Below, in pieces: positions 46,636-56,745 of a DNA stretch of 64,000 bases (positions within the stretch are counted from its first letter, which is position 1; each line of letters begins with the position of its first letter). The position numbers and the translations under genes are program-made. This DNA is from Bacteroidia bacterium (GTDB taxonomy: Bacteria > Bacteroidota > Bacteroidia > J057 > JAIXKT01), in the NCBI GenBank assembly GCA_026932145.1, contig JAIXKT010000046.1:28850-92849 (forward strand). The letters are read 5' to 3'. The notes under the pieces are model-generated. The model did not search any database. It saw nothing but the letters and a program-made list of their open reading frames with translations, and was not told the origin of the DNA.

Positions 46636-49600
46636 TTACCAGACCCTGAAATTGTTTTCTAAATTGACAATTCTGGAGGTAGGTTTTTGCTTTCCTTGGG
46701 TAAGTTCTGTTACCTTTTCTTGTAGGTATTTTTGAAGTTCTTCAATGGTTATATTTCCGTTTTGATTGAGGTCGGCAGAGTTATCTTGCAGTCCACGTAA
46801 TAGAGAATAGGTAAAGACACCGTTATTCCATTCTTTACTTTCCATAGCATATTCAGCACCTCCGGCACTGGATATAACCGTAGCTCCATTTCCCTTACGA
46901 AGGTCTGTAAATAACTCCTGCATCAGTTCTATGGAATTTTCTAAGCCAATATGGCTGACCTGCATTCCGGGAGTTGAACGAAACTTGACCTTTCCGGTCT
47001 CAACATTTTGAGCAGTTGCTAAGGTAACGTCTTCTTTATCAATTTCTCCGGAGTGGCACGCATCTATCAGGACTAATTTTTGGCGTGCCGGGATTCCATC
47101 TAATAATTTGTCTAAGTCATCGTATTTCAGTGCTTTGGCCTTTGGATTGCGAAAATCAATATCGGTAGTAGCTAAAAAGTAATCTAAGGAGTCATCTAAG
47201 ACACCGTGCCCGGCGTAGAAAAAGATAACATGGTCAGTTATTTTGGTGTTTTCTAATTGTTTACGGATAGCGAGGATTGCACTACGGGTAGCTTTTTCAT
47301 TTGTAATAATCTGCACTTTAACGGAATCATATTCCTTATTTAGGTTTTTGCCAAAAAGATTCGCTACATCTTGGGCATCTTTGGCGGCATAGGTAAGGTT
47401 CATTCTGCTGTCGCTATACTTAGAAACTCCAACGGCAAAAATGTATAAATTGGGTTTCTTGTGGGTAGTGTCATCTTTGGTAATGGTTAAGCTACGGGCC
47501 GGAGATTCTACACCAATCTCATTGACCACAGAGACTTCGATTTTGTTTTTTCCGGGGGATAGCGGGATGTAAAAATTATCTGCCCAGTCTGCAACAGCAA
47601 ATGCAGATAAGCTCAATCCAGCTTTCCCGAACATAGGAACATTATTAACGCGGACGTGCACTCTATCAAGGAGGTATTTTTCGTCGCTGTATTCTACAAA
47701 TAGTTTGAATGTATCCTTATTTGAAGTCAGCATACGATTAACGTTATCAAAGGCTATTAACGGGGATTCAAAGGATTTCAAACCAAAGGTTTGTTCGGAA
47801 AACCCTAATTTTCGGATTCTCTTTTGCCAAATTCTTTTATAGCTATTTTTTAGGTTTTGGTCTCCCAATGGCAGCCTTTCTACGATAATATCCGGCCGGT
47901 TATATTGCAAGTCGAATTGCTCTATATCAAAGGTAGAAAGTCCCATCGTAAAGTGCATATTCTGAAGTGCTTTGGTGGAGCCATAGTAATAGTTATCCGG
48001 TGTATAAAAGGCAGAATGGCGTACTCTATCACCTTTTCCAAACTGCAAAAATGTTAAAAGTGGTTTATCCTGCTGAATATCCCAATATTCAATTTTACCG
48101 GTATATTCAGAATATACGGAAAAATAACGATTATCCAAGGCAACAATTCCTCTGGCAAAGGTAACGGTGTTTAAGGTGTCTGGTTTTGTCCAATTCTGGG
48201 GGTTAAAAACGAATAAACGTCCGTTAGGAGTAACCATGAGTAATTTGGAGGCATCAGACATCCAAGAAAGCACTGCTTTATCAGCATTTTCGATAAATTT
48301 AACTTTTTTTCCACCGGATATGCTTTCTGCTACCCAGGCGTTGTTTCCTTCATTAGTTGGGTAAACTAACCATTTTCCGTCCGGGCTTATGGATTGGTTT
48401 GCATATACCGTAGCTAAGGCTGAAACGGTATTAGAACGCTGTACTTTTAGGTCAGTATAACGAATGGTTGCTAAGATGCCGTCTCCATAAGTGCAGGTAA
48501 AAAATTCACCGTTGGCGGTAAAAGTTAGATTAGATATTTTTTTGAGGATTGCCGTTTCCGGTATTTTAAATAAGAGTTTCTCCGTTTTTAATGTATCTTT
48601 TTCTATATCATAGATTCGGGCATAAATAGGTATTTCTTTAGCATTTTTATCTTTAATATAACTGCCAATAAGTAAGACATCAGAGGTTGTTTTTGGGTGT
48701 ACCCCAATAGCTTCACCTTGAAATCCTTTTGTTTTCATAGCATCTACTGTAAGCGGATTAGTGTTCGTAATTATTATTTTTTCATCAGAAGCTAATACAG
48801 CAAAGTCTGCTGCTTGAGCTACTGCACCCGAATAAATATTAACCCATTCTTTGCTATAATCTACGTTTGGATAAAGCCAGAAAGCAGACTTCGCTTTTGC
48901 CATATCCCACTGGGTGATACCATATTTTGAAAACTGAAGCATCTCTTTACCGGATTGGGTAAAGCACACATATTCAGGTTTTTCTACCGAAATTTGCTCT
49001 ACGGTGTACCAACCATCATCATTAATAGTGAAAGAATAAGTAGAGGTTCCGGCAGAGAATAGAAGCCGTTGAGTTCCCGGCTGAAACGCCACAGCCTTAG
49101 GGTTATCATCAAAGTTAATTAATTTCGTATAGACTTCAACTTTGGGTATATCCACGATGACTACTTTTCCGCCAATAGAAAAGGCAATATATTTTCCGTC
49201 ACTCGAAAAATCTAAGTCTTGAACATAAGCTGTGCTGTCAAATTCATCCTTAACAGGTGTCCAATAGAGGATTTTTTTGTTTTCTACAAAGTTCCATATC
49301 TCTACATATTGTTTTCCGGCAAAAGCTATTAAGTTATTTACGGGGCATAATCGTATTAGCTTACTACCCGGTTGTATATCAGAGATTCCCCTGCCTTTGA
49401 CAGTATCGTCTGCGGTCAAGGTAACAATAATTCCGAACTTATCCCCTTTTTTTAGTTTGCCATATTCTTTATTGGTTTCCATAACAGCAGCATAATAACT
49501 CCCGTTAATATCGCTGGCTAAATAAGAAGCAAAATCTATATTAGCGGGATCGGCTTCATAGTTGCCTTGAAAGTTGCTGTAAAGTATTGCGCCCAAGGAC

Positions 49601-50643
49601 CTACTAAAAACATATAACACTGACTCTGAAGACCCTTCAAATTCTATATAAACAAAGTTGAGTATATCTTTGATGTGTGTATCTAACCGTTTTTCGATAT
49701 TTCCTGTTTCGGTATTAAACATAAGAAAAACCCCATTTTTTTCAACCGAAACAAGTTTTTTCCCGTTATCAATTAGCTGCGAGTGTATAATTTCTGAATT
49801 GTGCCCTGTTAAGGTTCTGATTATTAGGTCGTTGCCTGATTCTCTGATTTGGATGGAATAGTCCTCAGCAGTAACGGAGTAGAATTTTCCTTCTGGGTGA
49901 AATTCTATGGATTGGATATTTCGGGCAGGCTCAGTCTGGATGTTCATTTCTACGGGAAAGCGAGTAGTAACTTCTTTATTCAAGCTGCCTACCTGTTTGC
50001 CGTTATCGTATTCTGCTCGGTCAATTTCTTGACCATTTTCATCATACCAAATCCAAATACCTTGCCGGCGATTATTTTTGTAATAAGTATCTACTTTCTT
50101 TTTTCCGTTAGGGTAGTAGGTGCGGGATTGGCCTTCGCGTTTACCATGACTATAATTATGGATTCCGGAAATATTTCCATTGGAAAAAAAGAAAGTAATT
50201 TGCCCTTGTAGGGAGTCATTTAGATAATTACCGTCTAAGGTTTTATTCCCTAATGAATCATAAGTAGAGTAAGGGCCGTTTAGTTTTCCTTTTTCGTAGG
50301 TATATGATTCTTGGCGGTTTCCGTTTCGGTAATAAAATGTGATTATTCCGTGTGGTATTTCCGTAGGGCGGTCTTGAATAAAGCCTCCTTCCCACTGTCT
50401 TTTACCGTTTAAATAATAATCAGTAACTCGGCCAACCGGAACGTCATCTTTATAGGTAATGATGCGATAATATTCCGCTTGGTCAGCAGTTTTTACTTCG
50501 TGAAAACTTGCATCAAATAAAATTGTCCAAGAGCCTTGCCTCCTTCCCTGTGAATCTAATTTATTTGAATTTTTAGGGATATTTTGCGAATATGTAGTTG
50601 TAAATAGTAGATAAAAGCAAAATAAAATCCAGTTATATCGCAT
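46636..50643 (-). CDS. Secreted YwqK-WD40-caspase-like protein with EF-hand loop
   Basis: A 1335-residue protein. The ATG at 50643 gives a signal peptide (MRYNWILFCFYLLFTTTYS); the TTG at 50667 lies in a promoter box. Residues about 20-210 are YwqK/MORN-like repeats (HGIITFYYRNGNRQESYTYE, REGQSRTYYPNGKKKVDTYY). Residues about 240-900 contain divergent WD40-like propeller blades (VEIWNFVENKKILYW, LDFSSDGKYIAFSIGG). A caspase-like C14 domain (about 1065-1215) carries the His in YAGHG (His1146) and Cys in DACHSG (Cys1196). An EF-hand loop DLNQNGNITIEE (1291-1302) follows, near the C-terminus. Likely a surface or periplasmic protease; activity is unproven. Confidence 0.85.
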   Translation of the reverse strand: MRYNWILFCFYLLFTTTYSQNIPKNSNKLDSQGRRQGSWTILFDASFHEVKTADQAEYYRIITYKDDVPVGRVTDYYLNGKRQWEGGFIQDRPTEIPHGIITFYYRNGNRQESYTYEKGKLNGPYSTYDSLGNKTLDGNYLNDSLQGQITFFFSNGNISGIHNYSHGKREGQSRTYYPNGKKKVDTYYKNNRRQGIWIWYDENGQEIDRAEYDNGKQVGSLNKEVTTRFPVEMNIQTEPARNIQSIEFHPEGKFYSVTAEDYSIQIRESGNDLIIRTLTGHNSEIIHSQLIDNGKKLVSVEKNGVFLMFNTETGNIEKRLDTHIKDILNFVYIEFEGSSESVLYVFSRSLGAILYSNFQGNYEADPANIDFASYLASDINGSYYAAVMETNKEYGKLKKGDKFGIIVTLTADDTVKGRGISDIQPGSKLIRLCPVNNLIAFAGKQYVEIWNFVENKKILYWTPVKDEFDSTAYVQDLDFSSDGKYIAFSIGGKVVIVDIPKVEVYTKLINFDDNPKAVAFQPGTQRLLFSAGTSTYSFTINDDGWYTVEQISVEKPEYVCFTQSGKEMLQFSKYGITQWDMAKAKSAFWLYPNVDYSKEWVNIYSGAVAQAADFAVLASDEKIIITNTNPLTVDAMKTKGFQGEAIGVHPKTTSDVLLIGSYIKDKNAKEIPIYARIYDIEKDTLKTEKLLFKIPETAILKKISNLTFTANGEFFTCTYGDGILATIRYTDLKVQRSNTVSALATVYANQSISPDGKWLVYPTNEGNNAWVAESISGGKKVKFIENADKAVLSWMSDASKLLMVTPNGRLFVFNPQNWTKPDTLNTVTFARGIVALDNRYFSVYSEYTGKIEYWDIQQDKPLLTFLQFGKGDRVRHSAFYTPDNYYYGSTKALQNMHFTMGLSTFDIEQFDLQYNRPDIIVERLPLGDQNLKNSYKRIWQKRIRKLGFSEQTFGLKSFESPLIAFDNVNRMLTSNKDTFKLFVEYSDEKYLLDRVHVRVNNVPMFGKAGLSLSAFAVADWADNFYIPLSPGKNKIEVSVVNEIGVESPARSLTITKDDTTHKKPNLYIFAVGVSKYSDSRMNLTYAAKDAQDVANLFGKNLNKEYDSVKVQIITNEKATRSAILAIRKQLENTKITDHVIFFYAGHGVLDDSLDYFLATTDIDFRNPKAKALKYDDLDKLLDGIPARQKLVLIDACHSGEIDKEDVTLATAQNVETGKVKFRSTPGMQVSHIGLENSIELMQELFTDLRKGNGATVISSAGGAEYAMESKEWNNGVFTYSLLRGLQDNSADLNQNGNITIEELQKYLQEKVTELTQGKQKPTSRIVNLENNFRVW

Positions 50644-50664
50644 AAAAATATATTTTTTTCGATG

Positions 50665-50672
50665 CAAAGATA
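50665..50672 (-). promoter_or_regulatory. -7 promoter box of the caspase-like gene
   Basis: Minus-strand TATCTTTG matches TAnnTTTG, 21 bp from the ATG at 50643. It overlaps the alternative TTG start. Confidence 0.5.
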
Positions 50673-50699
50673 GTGAAAATAATTATTAAAAAAAACAAA

Positions 50700-50727
50700 A
50701 AAGCACTCAACGTTAGTTGAGTGCTTT
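50700..50727 (-). terminator. Terminator of the T9SS type A gene
   Basis: A perfect 12-bp stem (50700-50711 with 50716-50727) with a 4-nt loop lies 24 bp past the stop at 50752. It is followed on the minus strand by a T-rich run. Confidence 0.85.
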
Positions 50728-50751
50728 ACTTAAAAGAAGGAATGTTGATAA

Positions 50752-51510
50752 TTATTCTACAATCAGTTTTTTGGTAATTATTTGGTCTTCAACTTGAAGC
50801 ATTACATTGTATAGTCCGGGTGTTAGGTTAGCTGTAGAAATGGTCATTTCTTGATAACCACCGGCTTGTGCTCCGGTAAATACAGTTTCTACTAAACGGC
50901 CTTGTAAATCGTGTACAGTCAAAGATACACGGCTTGGCTGGTTTAAAGTATAGGTGATTTTGGATGCACTATTGGCCGGATTGGGATATAGGTCAAATTT
51001 GCCGAAAGCTAAAAGGTTGTCTAAGGCAGTAGGTAACAAAACAGCTACCCGATAGCCTGCTGTTTGTGGGTAAGGCATTGTTCCAAAGGGAGTTTGAAGG
51101 GTTACAGAAAGGTCTATACGAACGGAATCTGAAATTTGGTTTACCTGAGTGGGGGTACCTACAATACGTACACACCCGATTGGGCCAACACTCGGGAAAG
51201 CAGGGCTTGGTAAAAAGGTAGAATCCGGTGTGAGTTGAGCCTGAAGACCAACCGGAACATTTGAAATACCGGTAACTTTCACACTTGTAATAGTAGCCGT
51301 AAGCGGATTGGTAATTTGTTTCGTAAAAACAAAATACAGAACAGTATCTACGGGGCTGTTTTGGTACGTATCAAGCTGCGGAGAAGGATTGGTACATACG
51401 GCTCCTCCGGGAGGAATAGAGCAGACAGCACCACTGGGTGTACAAACTTGAGCAAAACTGTGGGAAATAAACCCCATCAGAACAACTGCGGCAAATAAAC
51501 TTTTTTTCAT
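50752..51510 (-). CDS. Secreted protein with T9SS type A C-terminal sorting domain
   Basis: A 252-residue protein with a signal peptide (MKKSLFAAVVLMGFISHSFA). A beta-rich middle (LTATITSVKVTGISNVPVGL) leads to a C-terminal region with the Por-secretion motif: FDLYPNPANSASKITYTL, VHDLQGRLVE, LTPGLYNVMLQVED and a last KKLIVE. This is the type A sorting domain. Its N-terminal Cys-rich part (VCTPSGAVCSIPPGGAVC) is unusual. The function is unknown. It has a good promoter and its own terminator, so it is monocistronic. Confidence 0.88.
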   Translation of the reverse strand: MKKSLFAAVVLMGFISHSFAQVCTPSGAVCSIPPGGAVCTNPSPQLDTYQNSPVDTVLYFVFTKQITNPLTATITSVKVTGISNVPVGLQAQLTPDSTFLPSPAFPSVGPIGCVRIVGTPTQVNQISDSVRIDLSVTLQTPFGTMPYPQTAGYRVAVLLPTALDNLLAFGKFDLYPNPANSASKITYTLNQPSRVSLTVHDLQGRLVETVFTGAQAGGYQEMTISTANLTPGLYNVMLQVEDQIITKKLIVE

Positions 51511-51546
51511 TGTAAGTAAGTGATTAATGTTTTGTTAAATGTTTTG

Positions 51547-51576
51547 CAAAAATAGGTGTTTTTCCCGTATTTCAAA
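51547..51576 (-). promoter_or_regulatory. Promoter of the T9SS type A gene
   Basis: Minus-strand TTTG (51573-51576), 18 bp spacer, TATTTTTG (51547-51554). The start codon is 36 bp downstream. Confidence 0.7.
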
Positions 51577-51667
51577 ATAGTTTGGATTTTTAGGGTAAAA
51601 TGTTCTAATTGATGGCACAGGATATTCGGGTGTAATAAACGGGATGTACTCTTTACTGGATAAATTA

Positions 51668-51698
51668 TTGAAGTATGCCGCGGGTTTTAGTACCTTTG
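51668..51698 (+). promoter_or_regulatory. Promoter of the surE-gldD-kinase operon
   Basis: TTG (51668-51670), 20 bp spacer and TACCTTTG (51691-51698), ending 20 bp before the surE ATG. Confidence 0.7.
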
Positions 51699-51718
51699 CA
51701 AAAAGATGACATAGCTGC

Positions 51719-52516
51719 ATGAATCAAGAGGGAATAGAGATATTGGTGTGTAATGATGACGGAATTTTTGCGCCGGGTTTGCAGGCGTTGGTAGCAGCAG
51801 TTTCATCTTTTGGTAAAGTTCATATAGTAGCTCCCGATAAGCCGCAGAGCGGAATGGGGCACGCAATAACGGTTGGCCATCCCCTGAGATTTACACCCCG
51901 AACTTTACCCGGAACCAAACTAATCGGCTATGCTGGAAGCGGAACTCCCGTAGATTGCGTTAAATGGGCAATCGGAGTACTTCTAAAACATAAACCAGAC
52001 TTAATCGTATCCGGCATTAACCATGGATATAATTCTTCTATATCAGTGGTTTATTCGGGAACGATGTCAGCAGCCTTAGAGGGTTGTGTATTAGGTGTAC
52101 CTTCAATAGGTTTTTCCTTAGGAGACCATAGCGAAGATGCGGATTTTTCTTCCTGCGGGGAAATTATCCACTCGGTTGTTTCGGCAGTGCTTAAAAATGG
52201 GCTGATTGCCGGAACATTGCTAAACGTAAACATTCCCCCTGTTTCATATTCTCAATTAGCCGGAATTAAAGTTACCCGCCAAGCTGTAGGCCGCTGGGTA
52301 GAGGAGTTTGATACCCGAATTGACCCGCAAGGAAAACCCTATTACTGGCTTGGAGGAAAGTTTTTATTAGATGATGAAGGCGAAGATACTGACGAATGGG
52401 CAGTCAGCCATAACTATGTATCCGTTTGCCCTGTGATGTATGATATGACCGACCATAACCGAATTGCTGCATTAAACCGCTGGCACTTAACGCTCCCTAA
52501 ACTTACTAACGCATGA
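51719..52516 (+). CDS. surE: 5'/3'-nucleotidase SurE
   Basis: A 265-residue metal-dependent nucleotidase. The N-terminal ILVCNDDGIFAPGLQAL carries the metal-binding Asp pair (residues 13-14). APDKPQSGMGHAITV and SGTPVDCVKWA follow, and PDLIVSGINHGYNSS has the Asn metal ligand. It cleaves nucleoside monophosphates and is linked to stress survival in other bacteria. Its stop overlaps the gldD start (ATGA), so they are translationally coupled. Confidence 0.96.
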   Translation: MNQEGIEILVCNDDGIFAPGLQALVAAVSSFGKVHIVAPDKPQSGMGHAITVGHPLRFTPRTLPGTKLIGYAGSGTPVDCVKWAIGVLLKHKPDLIVSGINHGYNSSISVVYSGTMSAALEGCVLGVPSIGFSLGDHSEDADFSSCGEIIHSVVSAVLKNGLIAGTLLNVNIPPVSYSQLAGIKVTRQAVGRWVEEFDTRIDPQGKPYYWLGGKFLLDDEGEDTDEWAVSHNYVSVCPVMYDMTDHNRIAALNRWHLTLPKLTNA

Positions 52517-53085
52517 ATCTTACACGACTGTTGATTGTCTTGATGGCACTATCCGCAATTTCTTGCCGCACGGATATACCCGTACCTAAGCCGGAAGGAT
52601 TTCACCGATTAGAACTTCCCAAACATGAATATACTCCTTATAGTGATTCAAACTGCCCGTTTGCTTTTGACTTGCCGGTATATGCAGTACCTAATATGCG
52701 CAAACCGGATTCCTGCTGGGTAAATTTTCACTTAAAACCGTTAAACTGTTATTGGCATCTTACATACAAAGACTTACGCTCCGCAAAGATAACTCATCAG
52801 GCTGCATACGAAGACTATCGCCGCCTGATTTACAAACATTCTCAACAGGCAACTGAAATTACCGAAACAATATTAAAAACCCAACATGGAAGCGGAGTCC
52901 TTTTTCAGATATATGGAAATGTACCCACTTCGGCTCAAGTATTCTTCTCAGATTCAAGTAAAAACGCCATTATGATGTCTTTTTATTTTAATACCGCCCT
53001 AAAAAATGACTCTTTATCTCCAATCATTGAATTTGTAAAAGAAGATATGCGGCACGCAATAGAATCATTAACGTGGAAAAAATAG
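52513..53085 (+). CDS. gldD: Gliding motility lipoprotein GldD
   Basis: A 190-residue lipoprotein (signal ending AISC, Cys18). It has the GldD pattern: PVPKPEGFHRLELPKHEYTP, DSNCPFAFDLPVYAV, SCWVNFHLKPLNCYWHLTYK, and VPTSAQVFFSDSSKNAIMMS with FYFN. GldD is essential for gliding and T9SS function in Flavobacterium; its exact role is unknown. It lies between surE and the sensor kinase, and shares the operon with them. Confidence 0.9.
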   Translation: MNLTRLLIVLMALSAISCRTDIPVPKPEGFHRLELPKHEYTPYSDSNCPFAFDLPVYAVPNMRKPDSCWVNFHLKPLNCYWHLTYKDLRSAKITHQAAYEDYRRLIYKHSQQATEITETILKTQHGSGVLFQIYGNVPTSAQVFFSDSSKNAIMMSFYFNTALKNDSLSPIIEFVKEDMRHAIESLTWKK

Positions 53086-53092
53086 CCTAATT

Positions 53093-56000
53093 ATGTTAGA
53101 AACGATATTAAAATATTGGAAGATTATAGAACTACATGGAACACAGAATGTTAGTTCAAAACAGTTAGTTAATCAGCTTCGCGCAACCAATAGTTTCATA
53201 GCAGCCATATTTGCGTTTTTTGTAGCCATATTTTTTATTGGTTTTTATGACGTTCGTTGCCTTTATATCAATATCATAGCTATTGCTGCATTATCAGTAG
53301 TTTTCCTCTATAATTCAGCTAAAACCAATAATTACATTAGGTTTCTTTTGGTCGCAATTATTTGTTTGTGGACAATCAGCACCGCATCCATTATGATTAA
53401 CCACAACAGCCCGGATGCCAAAATCGTTTATACACAATTAGCGTTATTGATTCCCCTAAGCCTAAGTTTATTTGCATTTCACGAAATATTCAAGATGCTG
53501 ATTGTTATCGGCATGATTGTAGTATGTTTTTTTGCCTATGAAAGCGTTGCAATATTGGTCGAAGAACAAAAAGAATTTGTAATCGGAGATTCTATTTTAA
53601 TCAAATTAGTAAATTCTTTTTCTTTATGTCTTATTCCGTTTATCTCAATATACAATATTTATTTACAGTCGGTTGTATTACTTCAAGATAAACTGCAAAA
53701 AGCGGAATCCGAAAAAAACAGCTTAGATAAAATCGTAAAAGAAAATAAAACAGCTCTTAAAAACTTAGAATTACAGATTAAAGGTCTTCAAGATTCGTTA
53801 CAAAATAGTTTGTCAGATACCAAAACCTATGTTTCTGTATTGGATAATTTAACGGTTGTTTCTTTTCAGGCAATTATAGGTGAAGATAAAAGTATTAAGC
53901 TAACCTATATCAGTGGTAGTTGTTTTACGGTGTTTGGCTTTCCGAGCCAAGACTTAATTTCATTACCGTTACATTTAACCTTAAGGGTGCACCCCGAAGA
54001 TGCTAATTCTTTTCAAATGATGATAGAAGGAGCATTAGAAACGGGTGAATTATTCTGGCAAGGTCGCTTGAGGTTACGTTCCGGTATGTATCGTTGGTTT
54101 AAAATCCAAGGGGGCTATTTTCCTGAAGTATCCGGCGGAACATGGCTGGGGAGTTTTACAGATGTTCATGAAGAAGTTTTACAGAGAGAACAAGATGAAC
54201 TTAGAATAGAAACAGATTCTTTATTAGTACGTTATTCAAACGAACTGCTGGTTCAAGAAAACCAAGATCCTGTCTTGTGGGGTAGAAAACTCTTTGAAGA
54301 ACTGTCTAAGGATTTCTCGATTTTATACGGAACATTATATCTTCCAAATGTTAGAAATACCCATTTTCAATTTTTGGTAGGCTTCGGCGTTGATGAAAAA
54401 AGTGTACCGGCTGAATATCCCATAGGAACCGGCACCATCGGAACAGTTGCCCAAAATAAAAGAATTACTTTCTGGAAAGTTAGTGAAGCATATCAATATG
54501 CACTCAACACGGCTCTGATAGTTCCCCAATCCATTATTGTTATACCACTTATTTTTAACTTTGAAACGCAGGGTATCATAGAGTTACATACCCATTTTCG
54601 GGTTGATGAAAATAACTACTTAAAATTAGATCGTTTAAGTAATAGCATAGCAGCTTCATTGATAAGTCTAAGAACGCAACTTCGTGTAAATGAGCTACTA
54701 TTAGAAACACAAAAATCTGCGGACACTATTTCGGCTCAGAAAGAAACCCTATCTACCAGTTTAACAGAATTAGAATTAGCCCAAACAGACCTATTCGTAT
54801 CCAAACAACGCCTTGAGCAGCAGTTGAATGCAATTATAGCTCAAGCGATATATGCAGAATTTAACTTTGCACAACGCCTTGTTCGCTATAATCATCAATT
54901 TTGCCAAGACCTCGGTTATACAGAAGATGACGTTAAGGAAAAATTCTTTGATAGCTTTGAATTTCGTAAAGCAGAAACTACGGACGAAATGCTGGAACTT
55001 TGGCCTAAATTGCTGTCCGGCGAAAGAATTGAAGGGCAGTTCACTATCGCTAAAAAACTATCCGGTAAAATCTGGTGCACCGGCAGTATTTATCCCCTAA
55101 CAGATACCACCAATCAGGTAAACGGAGCAGTACTGATAGCTACTAACAAAACAGATGAACACGAAAAAGAACTAAAACTCAATGAACAAGAACGCCTCTT
55201 AGATACCCAGCAACAACAAATCCACCTAACCCAAAAAGGCTTATCTGATTTACAAAAATCTTTATCAGAGCAAGAAACGAAACTACTCAACTTAATCAAT
55301 AGTACCGAAGACCTAATTTACGCAATAGACCCTAACTACACTTTGATTACGGGGAATCATTCGTTTGAAAAATACTTTGAACAACGAATAGAAATGCCTT
55401 TTGTGCCCAATAACCCTGTTTGGCAGTCCCACAATATTGATGAATGTGATTACTGGAAAGAACTCTACTGGAACGCACTCAATGGCACAACTTCCAAAAC
55501 AAACCAAAGAGAAACAATCCAAGATAAAACACTTTATTTTGAAACAGTTATAAACCCAATACGCGATAGTAATGAGGAGATTATAGGGGCGGTAATATTT
55601 CGTAGAAATATTACCGAAAGAAAAGAAGCAGAGCTAAAACTCAAACGCAGCGAATCTCACCTGAGGCGGCTAAAAGACAACTTGGAATCTATGGTTAAAG
55701 AGCGTACCCAAGAATTAGAAGCCACTATCAATGACCTAACCTCCACAAAATCCCAGTTAGTACTTTCTGAAAAGATGGCAGCCTTAGGCCAGTTAGTGGC
55801 AGGCGTTGCCCACGAAATCAACACACCAATTGGCGCAATCCAAGCATCATCCCAGATTTTTCAAGAAATACTGCCAGAAACAGTTTCCAGAATAACAGAC
55901 TTCTGCTCCTTTGCAAACAAAGACATTCTCACTCTCTTGCAAGAATTTCTAACACAGTTAGTTACCACCAAAAACAATGTTTCCTCAAAAGAATCCCGAA

Positions 56001-56740
56001 GAATTCGGAAACAGTATATGGAGCAGCTTCGAGAGGCCGGCTTTGGTGAAAACCAATCCGAAGAAATTGCCACTACGATAACAGATATTGGCTTTTTTCA
56101 AGACATAACTCCCTATTTTTCCTTATGGGTTGAACCAGTATCTCAGCATACCTTAGAATTATGCCGATGCTTCGGACAAATGAAACAAAGTGCCGATAAT
56201 ATCCAAATAGCCAGCGTCAAAACACGCAAAACAGCCCAAGCACTAAAAAATTATTCCCACAGCAGCAATTCGTCCGAACCGCAATGGGTTGATTTGCAAG
56301 AAAATATCGAAACTATTTTAATCCTATACCAAAACCAGCTAAAGTATAACTATGAATTGGTCGTAAATCTGGAACACGTTCCGCCAATTATGGGAATAGC
56401 TGACGAACTTGGGCAGGTCTGGACGAATATTATCCAAAATGCAATCCACGCGATGCCAAACGGAGGAAAAATCCAAATAGACTTATTACCCCAAGAAAAT
56501 TCTATAACAGTGAAAATAACCGACAGTGGTTCCGGAATACCTCCCGAAAATATTGAAAAAATATTCCAAAAATTCTTTACCACCAAAGAACGGGGTGTAG
56601 GAACGGGACTTGGGTTGGATATTTGTGGCCAAATCATTCAAAATCACGGCGGCACTATCTCTGTTCAAAGTGAACCCGGAAACACTTGTTTTACAATATC
56701 TTTACCCATAAAAACACCCTACTCGAACCAAACTCTTTAA
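53093..56740 (+). CDS. Multi-PAS/GAF sensor histidine kinase
   Basis: A 1215-residue orphan sensor kinase. N-terminal helices (about 30-195, five or six) are followed by a coiled coil (about 195-245). Then come a PAS domain (about 250-365), a GAF-like domain (about 380-520), and two more PAS domains (about 575-690 and 735-855) separated by coiled coils. The phosphorylatable His is in VAHEINTPIGAI (His907). Unusually, about 190 residues lie between H-box and N-box (N-box IIQNAIHAM at about 1110). The HATPase has DSGSGIPPENIEKIF and GVGTGLGLDI. No response regulator is adjacent. It starts 7 bp after gldD. Confidence 0.92.
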   Translation: MLETILKYWKIIELHGTQNVSSKQLVNQLRATNSFIAAIFAFFVAIFFIGFYDVRCLYINIIAIAALSVVFLYNSAKTNNYIRFLLVAIICLWTISTASIMINHNSPDAKIVYTQLALLIPLSLSLFAFHEIFKMLIVIGMIVVCFFAYESVAILVEEQKEFVIGDSILIKLVNSFSLCLIPFISIYNIYLQSVVLLQDKLQKAESEKNSLDKIVKENKTALKNLELQIKGLQDSLQNSLSDTKTYVSVLDNLTVVSFQAIIGEDKSIKLTYISGSCFTVFGFPSQDLISLPLHLTLRVHPEDANSFQMMIEGALETGELFWQGRLRLRSGMYRWFKIQGGYFPEVSGGTWLGSFTDVHEEVLQREQDELRIETDSLLVRYSNELLVQENQDPVLWGRKLFEELSKDFSILYGTLYLPNVRNTHFQFLVGFGVDEKSVPAEYPIGTGTIGTVAQNKRITFWKVSEAYQYALNTALIVPQSIIVIPLIFNFETQGIIELHTHFRVDENNYLKLDRLSNSIAASLISLRTQLRVNELLLETQKSADTISAQKETLSTSLTELELAQTDLFVSKQRLEQQLNAIIAQAIYAEFNFAQRLVRYNHQFCQDLGYTEDDVKEKFFDSFEFRKAETTDEMLELWPKLLSGERIEGQFTIAKKLSGKIWCTGSIYPLTDTTNQVNGAVLIATNKTDEHEKELKLNEQERLLDTQQQQIHLTQKGLSDLQKSLSEQETKLLNLINSTEDLIYAIDPNYTLITGNHSFEKYFEQRIEMPFVPNNPVWQSHNIDECDYWKELYWNALNGTTSKTNQRETIQDKTLYFETVINPIRDSNEEIIGAVIFRRNITERKEAELKLKRSESHLRRLKDNLESMVKERTQELEATINDLTSTKSQLVLSEKMAALGQLVAGVAHEINTPIGAIQASSQIFQEILPETVSRITDFCSFANKDILTLLQEFLTQLVTTKNNVSSKESRRIRKQYMEQLREAGFGENQSEEIATTITDIGFFQDITPYFSLWVEPVSQHTLELCRCFGQMKQSADNIQIASVKTRKTAQALKNYSHSSNSSEPQWVDLQENIETILILYQNQLKYNYELVVNLEHVPPIMGIADELGQVWTNIIQNAIHAMPNGGKIQIDLLPQENSITVKITDSGSGIPPENIEKIFQKFFTTKERGVGTGLGLDICGQIIQNHGGTISVQSEPGNTCFTISLPIKTPYSNQTL

Positions 56741-56745
56741 GTAAG

